DNA of 64,000 nt from Verrucomicrobiota bacterium (GTDB lineage Bacteria > Verrucomicrobiota > Verrucomicrobiia > Opitutales > UBA953). Where the stretch lies: positions 1 through 64,000 of the forward strand of contig JAURJZ010000085.1 of NCBI GenBank assembly GCA_030831965.1. The letters run 5' to 3'. Positions 54,424-62,176 of this stretch are shown here, piece after piece. The notes under the pieces were generated by a model. The model had not been told where the DNA came from. It saw nothing but the letters and a program-made list of their open reading frames with translations, and did not search any database. A program made the translations under genes and the position numbers. How positions within the stretch are numbered: position 1 is the stretch's first letter; every line of letters starts with the position of its first letter.

Positions 54424-55455
54424 ATGGCCCCCCGCTCGCTCACGCTCGCCCTTCTCGCCCTCGGCGCGACCCTCGCCGCCCATCCCGCCGCCGCCCAGGA
54501 GCAGGCGCAGGCCGCCCAGGCCTTCCTCGACAGCCTGAGGCCCGAGCAGCGCGCCAAGGCCGCCCTCACCCTCGACGACCCGGCGCGGCTCGATTGGAAA
54601 TACGTGCCGGCTGAGCGCAAGGGACTCTACCTGCGCGACATGGATCCAACCCAGCGCGAGAAGGCGGCGGCCCTGCTGCGCGCCGGGCTCTCCGACGAGG
54701 GCCTGCGCAAGGTCGAGGGCATCCGCCGGCTCGAGGGCCTGCTCCAGGCGATGGAGAGGGACACCACCGGACGCCGCGACCCCGGCAAGTACGCCTACGC
54801 CGTCTTCGGCACCCCCTCGCCCAAGGGCACCTGGTGCTGGCGGCTCGAGGGACACCACCTCGAGGTCATCGTGACCCTCGTCGACGGCCATGTCGTCGGG
54901 CTGACGCCCAGCTTCATGGGCGCAAGCCCCGCGAAGGTGCCCGCCAACCCCCACGAGCCCGACCTGGCCGGCGCCGAGCTGATGGGCGACGAGGACCGGC
55001 TGGGGCGCGAGCTCGCGCAGTCGCTCGACGCCGAGCAGGCCGGGCTGGGCCACCTCCCCGGCAAGGCGCCGGCCGACATCCTGAGCGGCCAGTCGCGGAA
55101 GGCCGGTCGGCTCGAGCCCGCCGGGATCTCGCTCGCCCAGCTCAGGCCCGCCCAGAAGGCGATCTTCTGGAAGCTCGTCGCCCTACACGCCGAGCGCTTC
55201 CGCGGCGACCTCGCCAGGCCCGTCCTCGACGGCCTCCGCGCGCTCCCCGAGGAGAAGCTCCACTTCGCCCACATCGGCGGCACCAAGCCGGGCGAGGGAC
55301 GCTACTATCGCATCCAGGCTCCCGAGCTGCTCATCGAGGTGGACAATACCCAGAACGGCGCCAACCACATCCACGCCGTCTGGCGCGACCTCCGCGGCGA
55401 CTTCGGCGGCGACGCCCTTCGCCGCCACCTCGGGCAAGACCACGGCGCCAGGTGA
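54424..55455 (+). CDS. Exported DUF3500 family protein
   Basis: This 343-aa protein has a signal peptide (about 24 residues) and a DUF3500 domain. Typical sequence includes LDDPARLDWKYVPAERKGLYL near residue 40, the conserved WCWRLEGHHLEVIVTLVDG near 138, LTPSFMGASPAKV, and the C-terminal HFAHIGGTKPGEGRYYRIQ followed by LLIEVDNTQNGANHIHAVWRD. The family is common in Verrucomicrobiota and Planctomycetota and has no known function. It converges on the tmRNA gene across a strong shared hairpin. Confidence 0.88.
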   Translation: MAPRSLTLALLALGATLAAHPAAAQEQAQAAQAFLDSLRPEQRAKAALTLDDPARLDWKYVPAERKGLYLRDMDPTQREKAAALLRAGLSDEGLRKVEGIRRLEGLLQAMERDTTGRRDPGKYAYAVFGTPSPKGTWCWRLEGHHLEVIVTLVDGHVVGLTPSFMGASPAKVPANPHEPDLAGAELMGDEDRLGRELAQSLDAEQAGLGHLPGKAPADILSGQSRKAGRLEPAGISLAQLRPAQKAIFWKLVALHAERFRGDLARPVLDGLRALPEEKLHFAHIGGTKPGEGRYYRIQAPELLIEVDNTQNGANHIHAVWRDLRGDFGGDALRRHLGQDHGAR

Positions 55456-55466
55456 GCGCACGCAGG

Positions 55467-55497
55467 CGACCCGGCCGCGCAGGGCGCGGCCGGGTCG
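55467..55497. terminator. Shared hairpin between DUF3500 gene and ssrA
   Basis: A perfect 14-bp stem (55467-55480 with 55484-55497) has a 3-nt loop. It lies 11 bp after the DUF3500 stop and 5 bp after the tmRNA 3' end. There is no T tract on either side, so it may act as a bidirectional terminator or a 3'-end barrier. Confidence 0.65.
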
Positions 55498-55502
55498 TCA
55501 AA

Positions 55503-55871
55503 GGTGGAGGTGGCGGGAGTCGAACCCGCGTCTTCCGGCCCTTGCTACGGGCCTTCTACATGCTTAGCACCACGGTTGATCTCGACCGGATTTGGGCGTG
55601 GGCGCCCGTCCGACCTATCTGTCCTCTCGATTACCCCTGAGAGTTCAGCCCGAGCGGGGGTTCGCCTGCTTGAACCAGGATGATCCAGGGTCGCAGGTCA
55701 GACTCTGGGTCCTGACGCGGGGATTAGGCCGCGAGCGCGAGCGCGTTGTCGCGCTCGAACGTGATGGTGTTGTTGGCAGTTATGTGCCGCCGATGGGATT
55801 TAGGAGGCGCATCGACAATCCTCCGCATGCCGGCTCGTCCTCTTGGCTGGAATCGAATCCGGAACACCCCC
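55503..55871 (-). ncRNA. ssrA: tmRNA (ssrA)
   Basis: This 369-nt RNA rescues stalled ribosomes by trans-translation. Its 5' GGGGGTG pairs with CACCTCC near the 3' end to form the acceptor stem, keeping the G-U wobble seen in E. coli. The T arm is GCGGGTTCGACTCCCGC, and the 5' part has the D-loop-like TTCCGGATTCGATTCC. The encoded 3' end is A-CC followed by T, so the terminal A of CCA is not encoded. The tag reading frame starts at 55777 and encodes a 17-residue tag ending ALALAA. The exact 3' end is inferred from pairing. A 6-bp palindrome lies 25 nt upstream of its 5' end. Confidence 0.97.
55724..55777 (-). other. tmRNA tag-peptide reading frame
   Basis: The resume codon is GCC at 55777-55775 and the frame ends in TAA at 55726-55724. 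The tag is ANNTITFERDNALALAA. The ALALAA end is of the type recognised by ClpXP-like proteases. Confidence 0.95.
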
Positions 55872-56014
55872 GAAAGACTGGTTGGTTGAGAACCCGTCGG
55901 ATCGAGGTCCGACTGGGAAAGAACAGTGTCATCGTGCCAAGGATACGGGGAAAGGCAAGCGCCGAGGCGGTTTTGCCGCTTTCCAACGGCGCCGTCCCCG
56001 GCCATTTTCCGCCC

Positions 56015-56800
56015 GTGGAGCTAGCCCTCGTCACCTTGGTCGCCCTGGCCGCCTCGCTGCTGACCTTCGTCTCGGGGTTCGGCCTGGGCACCGTGCTGAT
56101 GCCGGCGCTGGCCCTGTTCGTCGCGCCCGAGGCCGCCGTCGCCCTCACCGCCGTGGTGCACCTGCTCGCCAACCTGCTCAAGGTCGCGCTGGTCGGCCGC
56201 GAGGCGGACCGCCCCACCCTCGTCGCGTTCGGGATCCCCGCCCTGCTCGGCGGGCTGGCGGGGGGATGGTTGCTGCAAAGCTGGGCGCGCTCGGTCGAGC
56301 CGATCTCCTGGCACCTCGGCTCCTGGCGCTTCATGACCTTCCCGACCGCGCTCGCCATCGGCGTCGCGATGCTGCTCGTCGCCGCGGCCGAGCTCCATCC
56401 CCGCTTCCAGGATTGGCGCCCCCCGACGCGCTGGCTTCCGCTCGGCGGGGCGGCATCCGGTTTCCTCGGCGGGCTGTCGGGACACCAGGGCGCGCTGCGC
56501 AGCGCCTTCCTCGCCGGGCTTCCCGGCCTGAGCCCGGTCGGGTTCGCGGCCACCGGAGCCGTCATCGCCTGCGCGGTCGACCTGGCCCGGCTCGCCGCCT
56601 ACGGCGCGCCCGCCTGGGCGTCGGCGGGCGCGCACGCAGGCCTGCTGGCGGCCTCGGGCCTGGCCGCCCTGGGTGGCACCTGGCTCGGCGCGCGCTGGAT
56701 TCGCAGGACCACCCTGCCCTTTGTCCGAAAACTGGTGGCCGCGGGGGTCATTCTCGTGGCCCTGCGCCTGATCACGGGCGGATTTCCGCTTCCCGCCTGA
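56015..56800 (+). CDS. TSUP-family permease (TauE/SafE type)
   Basis: This 261-aa inner-membrane protein has about eight predicted membrane segments. It opens with ALVTLVALAASLLTFVSGFGLGTVLMPALAL and has the family pattern LTAVVHLLANLLKVALVG and, in the second half, GFLGGLSGHQGALRSAFLAGL. Members move sulfite, sulfonates or other organic anions out of or into the cell. I chose the GTG at 56015 as the frame extends upstream only into the tmRNA gene. A TTTTGCCG box lies about 36 nt upstream. Confidence 0.87.
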   Translation: MELALVTLVALAASLLTFVSGFGLGTVLMPALALFVAPEAAVALTAVVHLLANLLKVALVGREADRPTLVAFGIPALLGGLAGGWLLQSWARSVEPISWHLGSWRFMTFPTALAIGVAMLLVAAAELHPRFQDWRPPTRWLPLGGAASGFLGGLSGHQGALRSAFLAGLPGLSPVGFAATGAVIACAVDLARLAAYGAPAWASAGAHAGLLAASGLAALGGTWLGARWIRRTTLPFVRKLVAAGVILVALRLITGGFPLPA

Positions 56801-56824
56801 GGCGGGCGGCCCTAGGTTGGCCGG
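56790..56824 (+). promoter_or_regulatory. Putative promoter of IMPase-like gene
   Basis: TTCCCG (56790-56795), a 17-bp spacer and TAGGTT (56813-56818) precede the ATG at 56825 by 6 nt. Transcription should begin at the ATG. Confidence 0.55.
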
Positions 56825-57577
56825 ATGAAGGACCCTGCCGCCCTCCGCGCGATCGCCCTGGCCACGGCCGAGGCGGCCGGACGGCTGCTCGGCGAGGGCG
56901 CCTCGCGCACGGTCAACGCGACAACGGTTGACGACGTCAAGATGCAGGCCGACGTGGACTCCGAGACGCTCGTCCGCGAGCACCTCGCCGCCTCCGGACT
57001 GCCCGTCATCGGCGAGGAGCTCGGCGGCGACCCCGCCCTCTTCGAGTCGGGACGCGAGCTTTACTGGGTCGTCGACCCGCTCGACGGCACCTACAATTAC
57101 CTTCGCAACCAGCCCTGCACCTGCGTCTCCATCGGGCTCATGCGCGGGCGGGAGCCGGTCCTCGGCGTCATCCGCGACTTCACCGCCGGCAAGACCTACC
57201 TCGGCGTTCCCGGCGAGGGCACCTTCGTCAACGGACGGCGCATCACCCCCGCCTGGGCGGAGCGGGCCGCGGACGCCTGCCTGATGACGGGCTTCCCCGC
57301 CGCCGCCGACAAGGAAGGGCCCGCCATGGACGCCTTTCTGCGGGAAGCCGCCAGGTACAAGAAGATCCGCATGATCGGCAGCGCGGCGCTCGCCCTGGCC
57401 TACGTCGCCGAGGGCGCGGCCGACACCTACCAGGAGTGCGCGACCAACCTCTGGGACGTGGCCGCGGGCCTCGCCCTCGTCAAGGCCTCGGGCGGGCACT
57501 ACCGCCTCGAACCCACGGGGAAGCGCCCCCTCAACTTCGACCTCCGGGCCTCCGCCCGCGAGGAGTGGACGCGCTGA
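56825..57577 (+). CDS. Inositol-monophosphatase-family phosphatase
   Basis: This 250-aa Mg-dependent, Li-sensitive phosphatase fold protein has the metal motifs GEELGG (about residue 60), WVVDPLDGTYNYLRNQPC (about 81-98) and the late ATNLWDVAAGLALVKASGG. It could act on myo-inositol phosphate, fructose-1,6-bisphosphate or 3'-phosphoadenosine nucleotides; with a sulfate pathway nearby, PAP hydrolysis is a fair guess but not shown. It is followed 3 bp later by a transglutaminase-like gene. Confidence 0.9.
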   Translation: MKDPAALRAIALATAEAAGRLLGEGASRTVNATTVDDVKMQADVDSETLVREHLAASGLPVIGEELGGDPALFESGRELYWVVDPLDGTYNYLRNQPCTCVSIGLMRGREPVLGVIRDFTAGKTYLGVPGEGTFVNGRRITPAWAERAADACLMTGFPAAADKEGPAMDAFLREAARYKKIRMIGSAALALAYVAEGAADTYQECATNLWDVAAGLALVKASGGHYRLEPTGKRPLNFDLRASAREEWTR

Positions 57578-57580
57578 CCG

Positions 57581-58828
57581 ATGCGCGTCCTCGCCCTGAC
57601 CCTTTTGCTCGCCGGCGCGCTGGGCGCCGAGGACAAGCCCCGGCTCTCCGAATGCCCTCCCATGCCCCCCGGCACCCCTCCCCCCGCCTTCGACCCCTCC
57701 GGCAGCCCGGAACGCCCCCGCCTTCCCTCGCACGACCAGGCCGTCTTCGCCGCGGCGATGCGCATTGAGTCGGTCCACGGGCGCTCCGAGAAGGCGAACC
57801 GATGGTCGGCCATCGTCACCGACGGATCAGAGGAGGAGCAGCGCGCCGCGGCCTTCCTGCTCGCCACGATGCCCGCGCGCGACCTCCGGGCGCTCGACCC
57901 CGCCTTCGTCCGGGAGAACGTCCGCCTCGCCCTGCAGGCCCGCCGCGAGTTCCCTTGGGCCGCGGACACGCCCGAGGCCCTTTTCCTCAACGACGTCCTG
58001 CCCTACGCCGCGCTGGACGAGGCGCGCGACCCGTGGCGGGCGCGGTTTCTCGACATGCTCCGCCCCGTCGTCGCCGGCCGCAAGACGCGCCGCGAGGCCA
58101 TCCTCGCCGTCAACGCCGCGCTGCGCGACCTGGTCAAGGTCGACTACGACACCCGCCGTCGCGCGCCCAACCAGAGCCCGGCCGACTCCATCCGCCAAGG
58201 CATGGCCTCGTGCACCGGGCTCTCCATCCTCCTCGTGGACGCCTTCCGGGCGGTGGGCATCCCGGCGCGGGTCGCGGGATGCGCCACCTGGGTCACCATC
58301 CAGGGCAACCACAACTGGGTCGAGGTGTGGGACGGTCGCTGGCGAGTCACCGAGTACCGCCCCGACCGGCAGGGGCTCGACCACGCCTGGTTCCGGGAAC
58401 GCGCCGCCTACGCCGATCCCGCCCGGCCCGAGACGCGGATCTACGCCGCGTCCTGGGCCCCCGCCGGGCACCCTTTCCCGCTCGTCTGGGACCTCCGCCA
58501 GCGCGAGGTGTCGGGCGTCGATCGCACGGCCGACTACCACGCATGGTCCGGCGGCCCCAAGGCCGCCCTCGGCCGTGACGAGACCCTGCTGGGCGTGCGC
58601 GTCTTCCGGGGCGAGCGGCGCGAATCCCGCCGGGTGGAGATCCTCCAATCCGGCCAACCGCTCGCCCAGGTCGTCACCGCCCATCCGGACCAGGACATGG
58701 CCGATGTGCCCTGGGTGCGCGTGCGGCTCTCCCAGGGACCGGTGACGCTGCGCTGCGGCGAGGCCGAGCAGCCGGCGGAGCTCAGGGGCGGGACGGAGAC
58801 CGTGGCGGACATCCGGCTGCAGCCTTGA
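57581..58828 (+). CDS. Exported transglutaminase-like protein
   Basis: This 415-aa protein has a signal peptide of about 16 residues and a transglutaminase-like (papain-fold) domain in its middle. The triad is Cys211 in ASCTGLSILLVDAFRAVG, His near residue 244 in QGNHNWVEVWDGRW and an acidic residue in VTEYRPDR. The C-terminal third is beta-rich and may be an adhesion or carbohydrate-binding module. Bacterial members act as proteases or on glycopeptide-like substrates; the target is unknown. It probably shares a transcript with the IMPase-like gene. Confidence 0.85.
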   Translation: MRVLALTLLLAGALGAEDKPRLSECPPMPPGTPPPAFDPSGSPERPRLPSHDQAVFAAAMRIESVHGRSEKANRWSAIVTDGSEEEQRAAAFLLATMPARDLRALDPAFVRENVRLALQARREFPWAADTPEALFLNDVLPYAALDEARDPWRARFLDMLRPVVAGRKTRREAILAVNAALRDLVKVDYDTRRRAPNQSPADSIRQGMASCTGLSILLVDAFRAVGIPARVAGCATWVTIQGNHNWVEVWDGRWRVTEYRPDRQGLDHAWFRERAAYADPARPETRIYAASWAPAGHPFPLVWDLRQREVSGVDRTADYHAWSGGPKAALGRDETLLGVRVFRGERRESRRVEILQSGQPLAQVVTAHPDQDMADVPWVRVRLSQGPVTLRCGEAEQPAELRGGTETVADIRLQP

Positions 58829-58874
58829 CGCTCGACAGGCGGGGCCGCCTCCTGCAACCTCCGCAGCCGTGGCC

Positions 58875-59315
58875 ATGACCTTCGAAGGTTCCCTCCGCGA
58901 GCACGGCGCCGCCCTCCTCGGGCACGCGGTGGACACCGGCTCGGTCAACTTCTGGGTGGCCCTCGCGATGGTGGCCGTGCTGGTGCCCTACCTCGGGCGA
59001 CTGGCCGCGAGGCACTTCTTCGGCAAGGACGGCAGCCTGCTCGCCGTCGGCGCCGTCGGCCTGGCCTCCGTCGGGCTGGCCTTCGCCGCCTTCTGCATGG
59101 CCGACACCTCTCTCTCCGCCTTCGTGCCCGCCAACTTCCAGACCCTCGTCCTCGCCTTCGCCACCTGCACCGCCCTCCTGCTCATCGCGAGCGCCGCCTC
59201 CCAGGTGCTGTCGCTCGGCTTCGGCCCGTCGCTCGGCCTGCAGGTGATCTTCTGGAACATCGTGGTCGTCGCCAACGTCGCCACGCGCTTCCTGACCGAC
59301 CTCTGGACACGCTGA
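58875..59315 (+). CDS. Small membrane protein of unknown function
   Basis: The 146-aa product has about four predicted membrane segments (around residues 24-45, 53-75, 85-110 and 118-140). No family is recognised. I chose the ATG at 58875; a GTG six bases earlier is possible. TTGACG at 58825-58830 lies 44 nt upstream, farther than the usual 29-35 nt in this window. It converges on ppc, 24 bp away. Confidence 0.65.
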   Translation: MTFEGSLREHGAALLGHAVDTGSVNFWVALAMVAVLVPYLGRLAARHFFGKDGSLLAVGAVGLASVGLAFAAFCMADTSLSAFVPANFQTLVLAFATCTALLLIASAASQVLSLGFGPSLGLQVIFWNIVVVANVATRFLTDLWTR

Positions 59316-59339
59316 CCCCGGTTCGGGCGGGGCGGGCGC

Positions 59340-62087
59340 TCAGCCCGTGGTCTGCAGGCCGGCCGCGATGGCGTTGACCGAGAGGAGAAGCTGAGGGACA
59401 AGGGCGTCGGCGTCCTTCTTCTCGCCCTCCGCGACCTGGCGACGCCAGTCGCGGATGAGCGCGACCTGCTGCTCGTGGAGGAGGTCGATGGCCTCCTCGC
59501 GGAGGGAGATGACCTTGCGCAGCCGCGGCCGTCCCTGGGTCAGCTGCCTGTCCGAGAGCTCGTCGAGCATCCGGCGGGTGAGCGCGTGCTCGCGCAGGAT
59601 CAGGCCGAGGAAGCGCTCGCGCAGGCCGCGGTCGGTGACCATGCCGCCGTAGAGCTTCATCATCCGGCGGTTGGCCGCGATGGCGCTGGTGGAGGCGTTC
59701 TTGAGCATGTAGCGCAGGGGTGCCCACGTGTCGTAGCGATCCTTGACCTGCTCCCAGCCGCGGGGGTTCTCCTCCTTGAGCCGGGCGAGGCCGGAACCGA
59801 CGCCGTACCAGCCGGAGAGGTAGAAGCGGGACTGGCTCCAGGCGAAGACCCACGGGATGGCGCGCAGGTCCTCGAGCGAGGCGACCCCGGTCCGGCGCGA
59901 GGGACGCGAGCCGATGCGGCTGGCCTCGATGACGTCGATCGGGGTGGCCTGGCGGAAGAAATCGATGAAACCCGGGGTGCGCAGGAGCTCCTGGTAGGCA
60001 CCGCGCGAATGGGCGGCCAGCTCGTCCATCACCCGGCTGAGGGCCACGGGGTCGTCCTTCGCCACCTCGTGCAGGAGGGTGTTCTGGGTCACCCCGGCGG
60101 TGAGCAGCTCCAGGTTGTTCACCGCGGTGATCTGGTTGGCGTACTTCTGGCTGATCGTCTCGCCCTGTTCGGTCATCCGCAGCGAGCCGCCGATGGTGCC
60201 GTGGGGAAGGGCGTCGATGAAGCGGTGGGTCGGGCCGGCGCCGCGCGAGATGGTGCCGCCGCGGCCGTGGAAGAAGACGATGCGCACCCCGTGGCGCTCC
60301 CCGACCTCGGCGAGGCGCTGCTGGGCGCGGTAGAGGCTCCAGAGCGAGGCCAGGATGCCGCCGTCCTTGTTGGAATCCGAGTACCCGACCATCACCTGCT
60401 GGGTGAGCTCGCGCTCGCCCCGGGCGTCGCGCCTCGCCTCCAGCGAGCGGCGCGTCATGGGGTGCGCGAGGAAGGCGTCCATGATCGCCGTGCTCCGCTC
60501 GAGGTCCTCGATGGTCTCGAAGAGCGGCACCACGGGCAGGAGGCAGCCCGGGCTCTCGACCCCGCCCGCGGTGAGGCCCGCCTCGCGGGCGAGCAGGTAG
60601 ACGGCGAGGAGGTCGGAGACCGAGCGCGTCATCGAGACGATGAGCGAGCCGATGCCGGCGTGGCCGTGGCGCGAGATGCGCCGGGCGAGCACGCGGTGGC
60701 AGGCCAGGCAGGCGTCGGCCTCGGCGCCCACGCTCGCGCGCTCGCGGATGAAGGGGCGGGGGGAGCGCAGCTCCGCCTCGAGGAAGCCGAGCCGGCGGGG
60801 CTCGTCCCAGCGGAGATACTCCTCGCCGGGCAGGCCGGCGGCCTCCATCAGCTGGGCAACGGCGCGGTCGTGGAAGGCGCTGTTCTGGCGGATATCGAGC
60901 GTCGCCAGGTGGAAGCCGAAGACGCGCACGCCGCGGATGAGCGGGTCGAGGTCGTAGCGGACGATCCGGTGGGCGCCGACCTCGGCGAGGGTCTCGCGCA
61001 GGAAGAGGAGGTCGGCCATCAGCCCGTCGGCCGTGGCGTGCTGGTGGGGCTCGACCGGGCGGTCGGGCGCGGGCACGCGCAGTCGCACCAGGTTGACATA
61101 CTGGCGCCAGCTCTCCTTGGGGTTGCGGTCAACGGCGGCCTGCCCGGCCTCGCCGAGCGCGAGCGCGTGCTTCTCGATCTGGCGCAGGAAGACCTCGGGC
61201 GGCTCCTGGAGGTGGTCGCCCAGCGAGAGCCGCTGACCCAGGGCCTCGAGGCGCTCCGCCCAAAGCTCGAGGGCGCGGCGGCGGAAGAGCCCGAGGGCGC
61301 CCTCCGTCACCTCGGCGGTGACCAGGGGATGGCCGTCGCGGTCGCCGCCGACCCAGGTGCCGAGCGTGACCAGCGGCAGGCGGTCGGGATGGGAGATGCG
61401 CTCGGCCTCGAAGCCGGCCTCCTCCCAGGCCTGGCGCAGGCGGAGGTCCATCCGCTCGACCGCCTCGGGGAAGATGTTGGTCAGGAAGTAGACGACGTTG
61501 CGGAGCTCGGAGGCCACGTCCGGCTTCTGCTGGTAGATCTCGCCCGTGCGCCAGAGGCGCTCGAGGGCGGCCTTGATCTCATCGCGGATGGCCTGCTGCT
61601 CGGCCCGCGTCCACATGCTGTTCTCGCGCTTGACGAAGAGCTTGTAGAGCAGGCGGTGGATCTCGAGCACGGTCGCGCGCTTGGCCTCGGTCGGGTGCGC
61701 GGTCAGGACGGGCTCGACGTGGATGTCGGCCAGCCGCTTGGCCACCTGGCGGTCGGTCAGGCCGGCCTCGCGGAGCGCGACGAACGCCCGCCCGAAGCTG
61801 CCGGGGTCGGAGGCGAGGCCGCGGGCGTCCTCGCGGAGCCGCTTCGACTGGGCGGCGGCGTTCTCCTCCACCATGTTGAGGATCTGGAAGGCGATCGAGT
61901 AGGCCTGGACCCCGCGGTAGGAGAAGATCTGGATGCCGCGCAGCCGGCGCTTGCCCATCCACGGAAGGCTGCCCGCGAGATCCTTGTGGCCGAGCTCCTC
62001 GAGCACCTCGCGGAAGCACGCCATCATGAAGCCAAGGTCGCGGTCGACCTTGCGAAGGCCCTTCCTCAACTCCTGGCTGATAGGCAT
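59340..62087 (-). CDS. ppc: Phosphoenolpyruvate carboxylase
   Basis: The enzyme fixes bicarbonate onto PEP to make oxaloacetate, an anaplerotic step. The 915-aa length matches the bacterial form. The first catalytic stretch is VEPVLTAHPTEAKRATVLEIH (about residues 145-165), the second is QVMVGYSDSNKDGGI near residue 575, and a glycine-rich FFHGRGGTISRGAGP follows. The protein ends in NAIAAGLQTTG, the usual PEPC tail. I chose the ATG at 62087, which opens the aligned N terminus; the longer frame is not conserved. Confidence 0.97.
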   Translation of the reverse strand: MPISQELRKGLRKVDRDLGFMMACFREVLEELGHKDLAGSLPWMGKRRLRGIQIFSYRGVQAYSIAFQILNMVEENAAAQSKRLREDARGLASDPGSFGRAFVALREAGLTDRQVAKRLADIHVEPVLTAHPTEAKRATVLEIHRLLYKLFVKRENSMWTRAEQQAIRDEIKAALERLWRTGEIYQQKPDVASELRNVVYFLTNIFPEAVERMDLRLRQAWEEAGFEAERISHPDRLPLVTLGTWVGGDRDGHPLVTAEVTEGALGLFRRRALELWAERLEALGQRLSLGDHLQEPPEVFLRQIEKHALALGEAGQAAVDRNPKESWRQYVNLVRLRVPAPDRPVEPHQHATADGLMADLLFLRETLAEVGAHRIVRYDLDPLIRGVRVFGFHLATLDIRQNSAFHDRAVAQLMEAAGLPGEEYLRWDEPRRLGFLEAELRSPRPFIRERASVGAEADACLACHRVLARRISRHGHAGIGSLIVSMTRSVSDLLAVYLLAREAGLTAGGVESPGCLLPVVPLFETIEDLERSTAIMDAFLAHPMTRRSLEARRDARGERELTQQVMVGYSDSNKDGGILASLWSLYRAQQRLAEVGERHGVRIVFFHGRGGTISRGAGPTHRFIDALPHGTIGGSLRMTEQGETISQKYANQITAVNNLELLTAGVTQNTLLHEVAKDDPVALSRVMDELAAHSRGAYQELLRTPGFIDFFRQATPIDVIEASRIGSRPSRRTGVASLEDLRAIPWVFAWSQSRFYLSGWYGVGSGLARLKEENPRGWEQVKDRYDTWAPLRYMLKNASTSAIAANRRMMKLYGGMVTDRGLRERFLGLILREHALTRRMLDELSDRQLTQGRPRLRKVISLREEAIDLLHEQQVALIRDWRRQVAEGEKKDADALVPQLLLSVNAIAAGLQTTG

Positions 62088-62141
62088 GCGACGTTGTCGT
62101 AGCACGCCGGACGAAGGCGGGGCAACCTGAAACCCCGGCGC

Positions 62142-62176
62142 TTGCCTTGGGGCCGACGCCCGATTCCCTCGGGACG
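62142..62176 (+). promoter_or_regulatory. Putative promoter of helicase gene
   Basis: TTGCCT (62142-62147) ends exactly 29 nt before the ATG. The -10 candidate (TTCCCT) is weak. Confidence 0.4.

Noticed and set aside
55896-55913. T-arm-like palindrome just upstream of ssrA, suggesting a tRNA fragment
   Set aside because: The loop is not a TTCGANN T loop and no anticodon or acceptor stem is present. It may be part of the ssrA promoter region or a chance palindrome.
55724-56005. Protein gene of 93 codons ending in the tag peptide on the minus strand
   Set aside because: It is a reading frame running through the tmRNA; only its last 17 codons (the tag) are translated, and only through trans-translation.
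55592-56014. Upstream extension of the TSUP permease gene through the tmRNA region
   Set aside because: The frame passes through the tmRNA sequence and has no conserved residues before the GTG at 56015.
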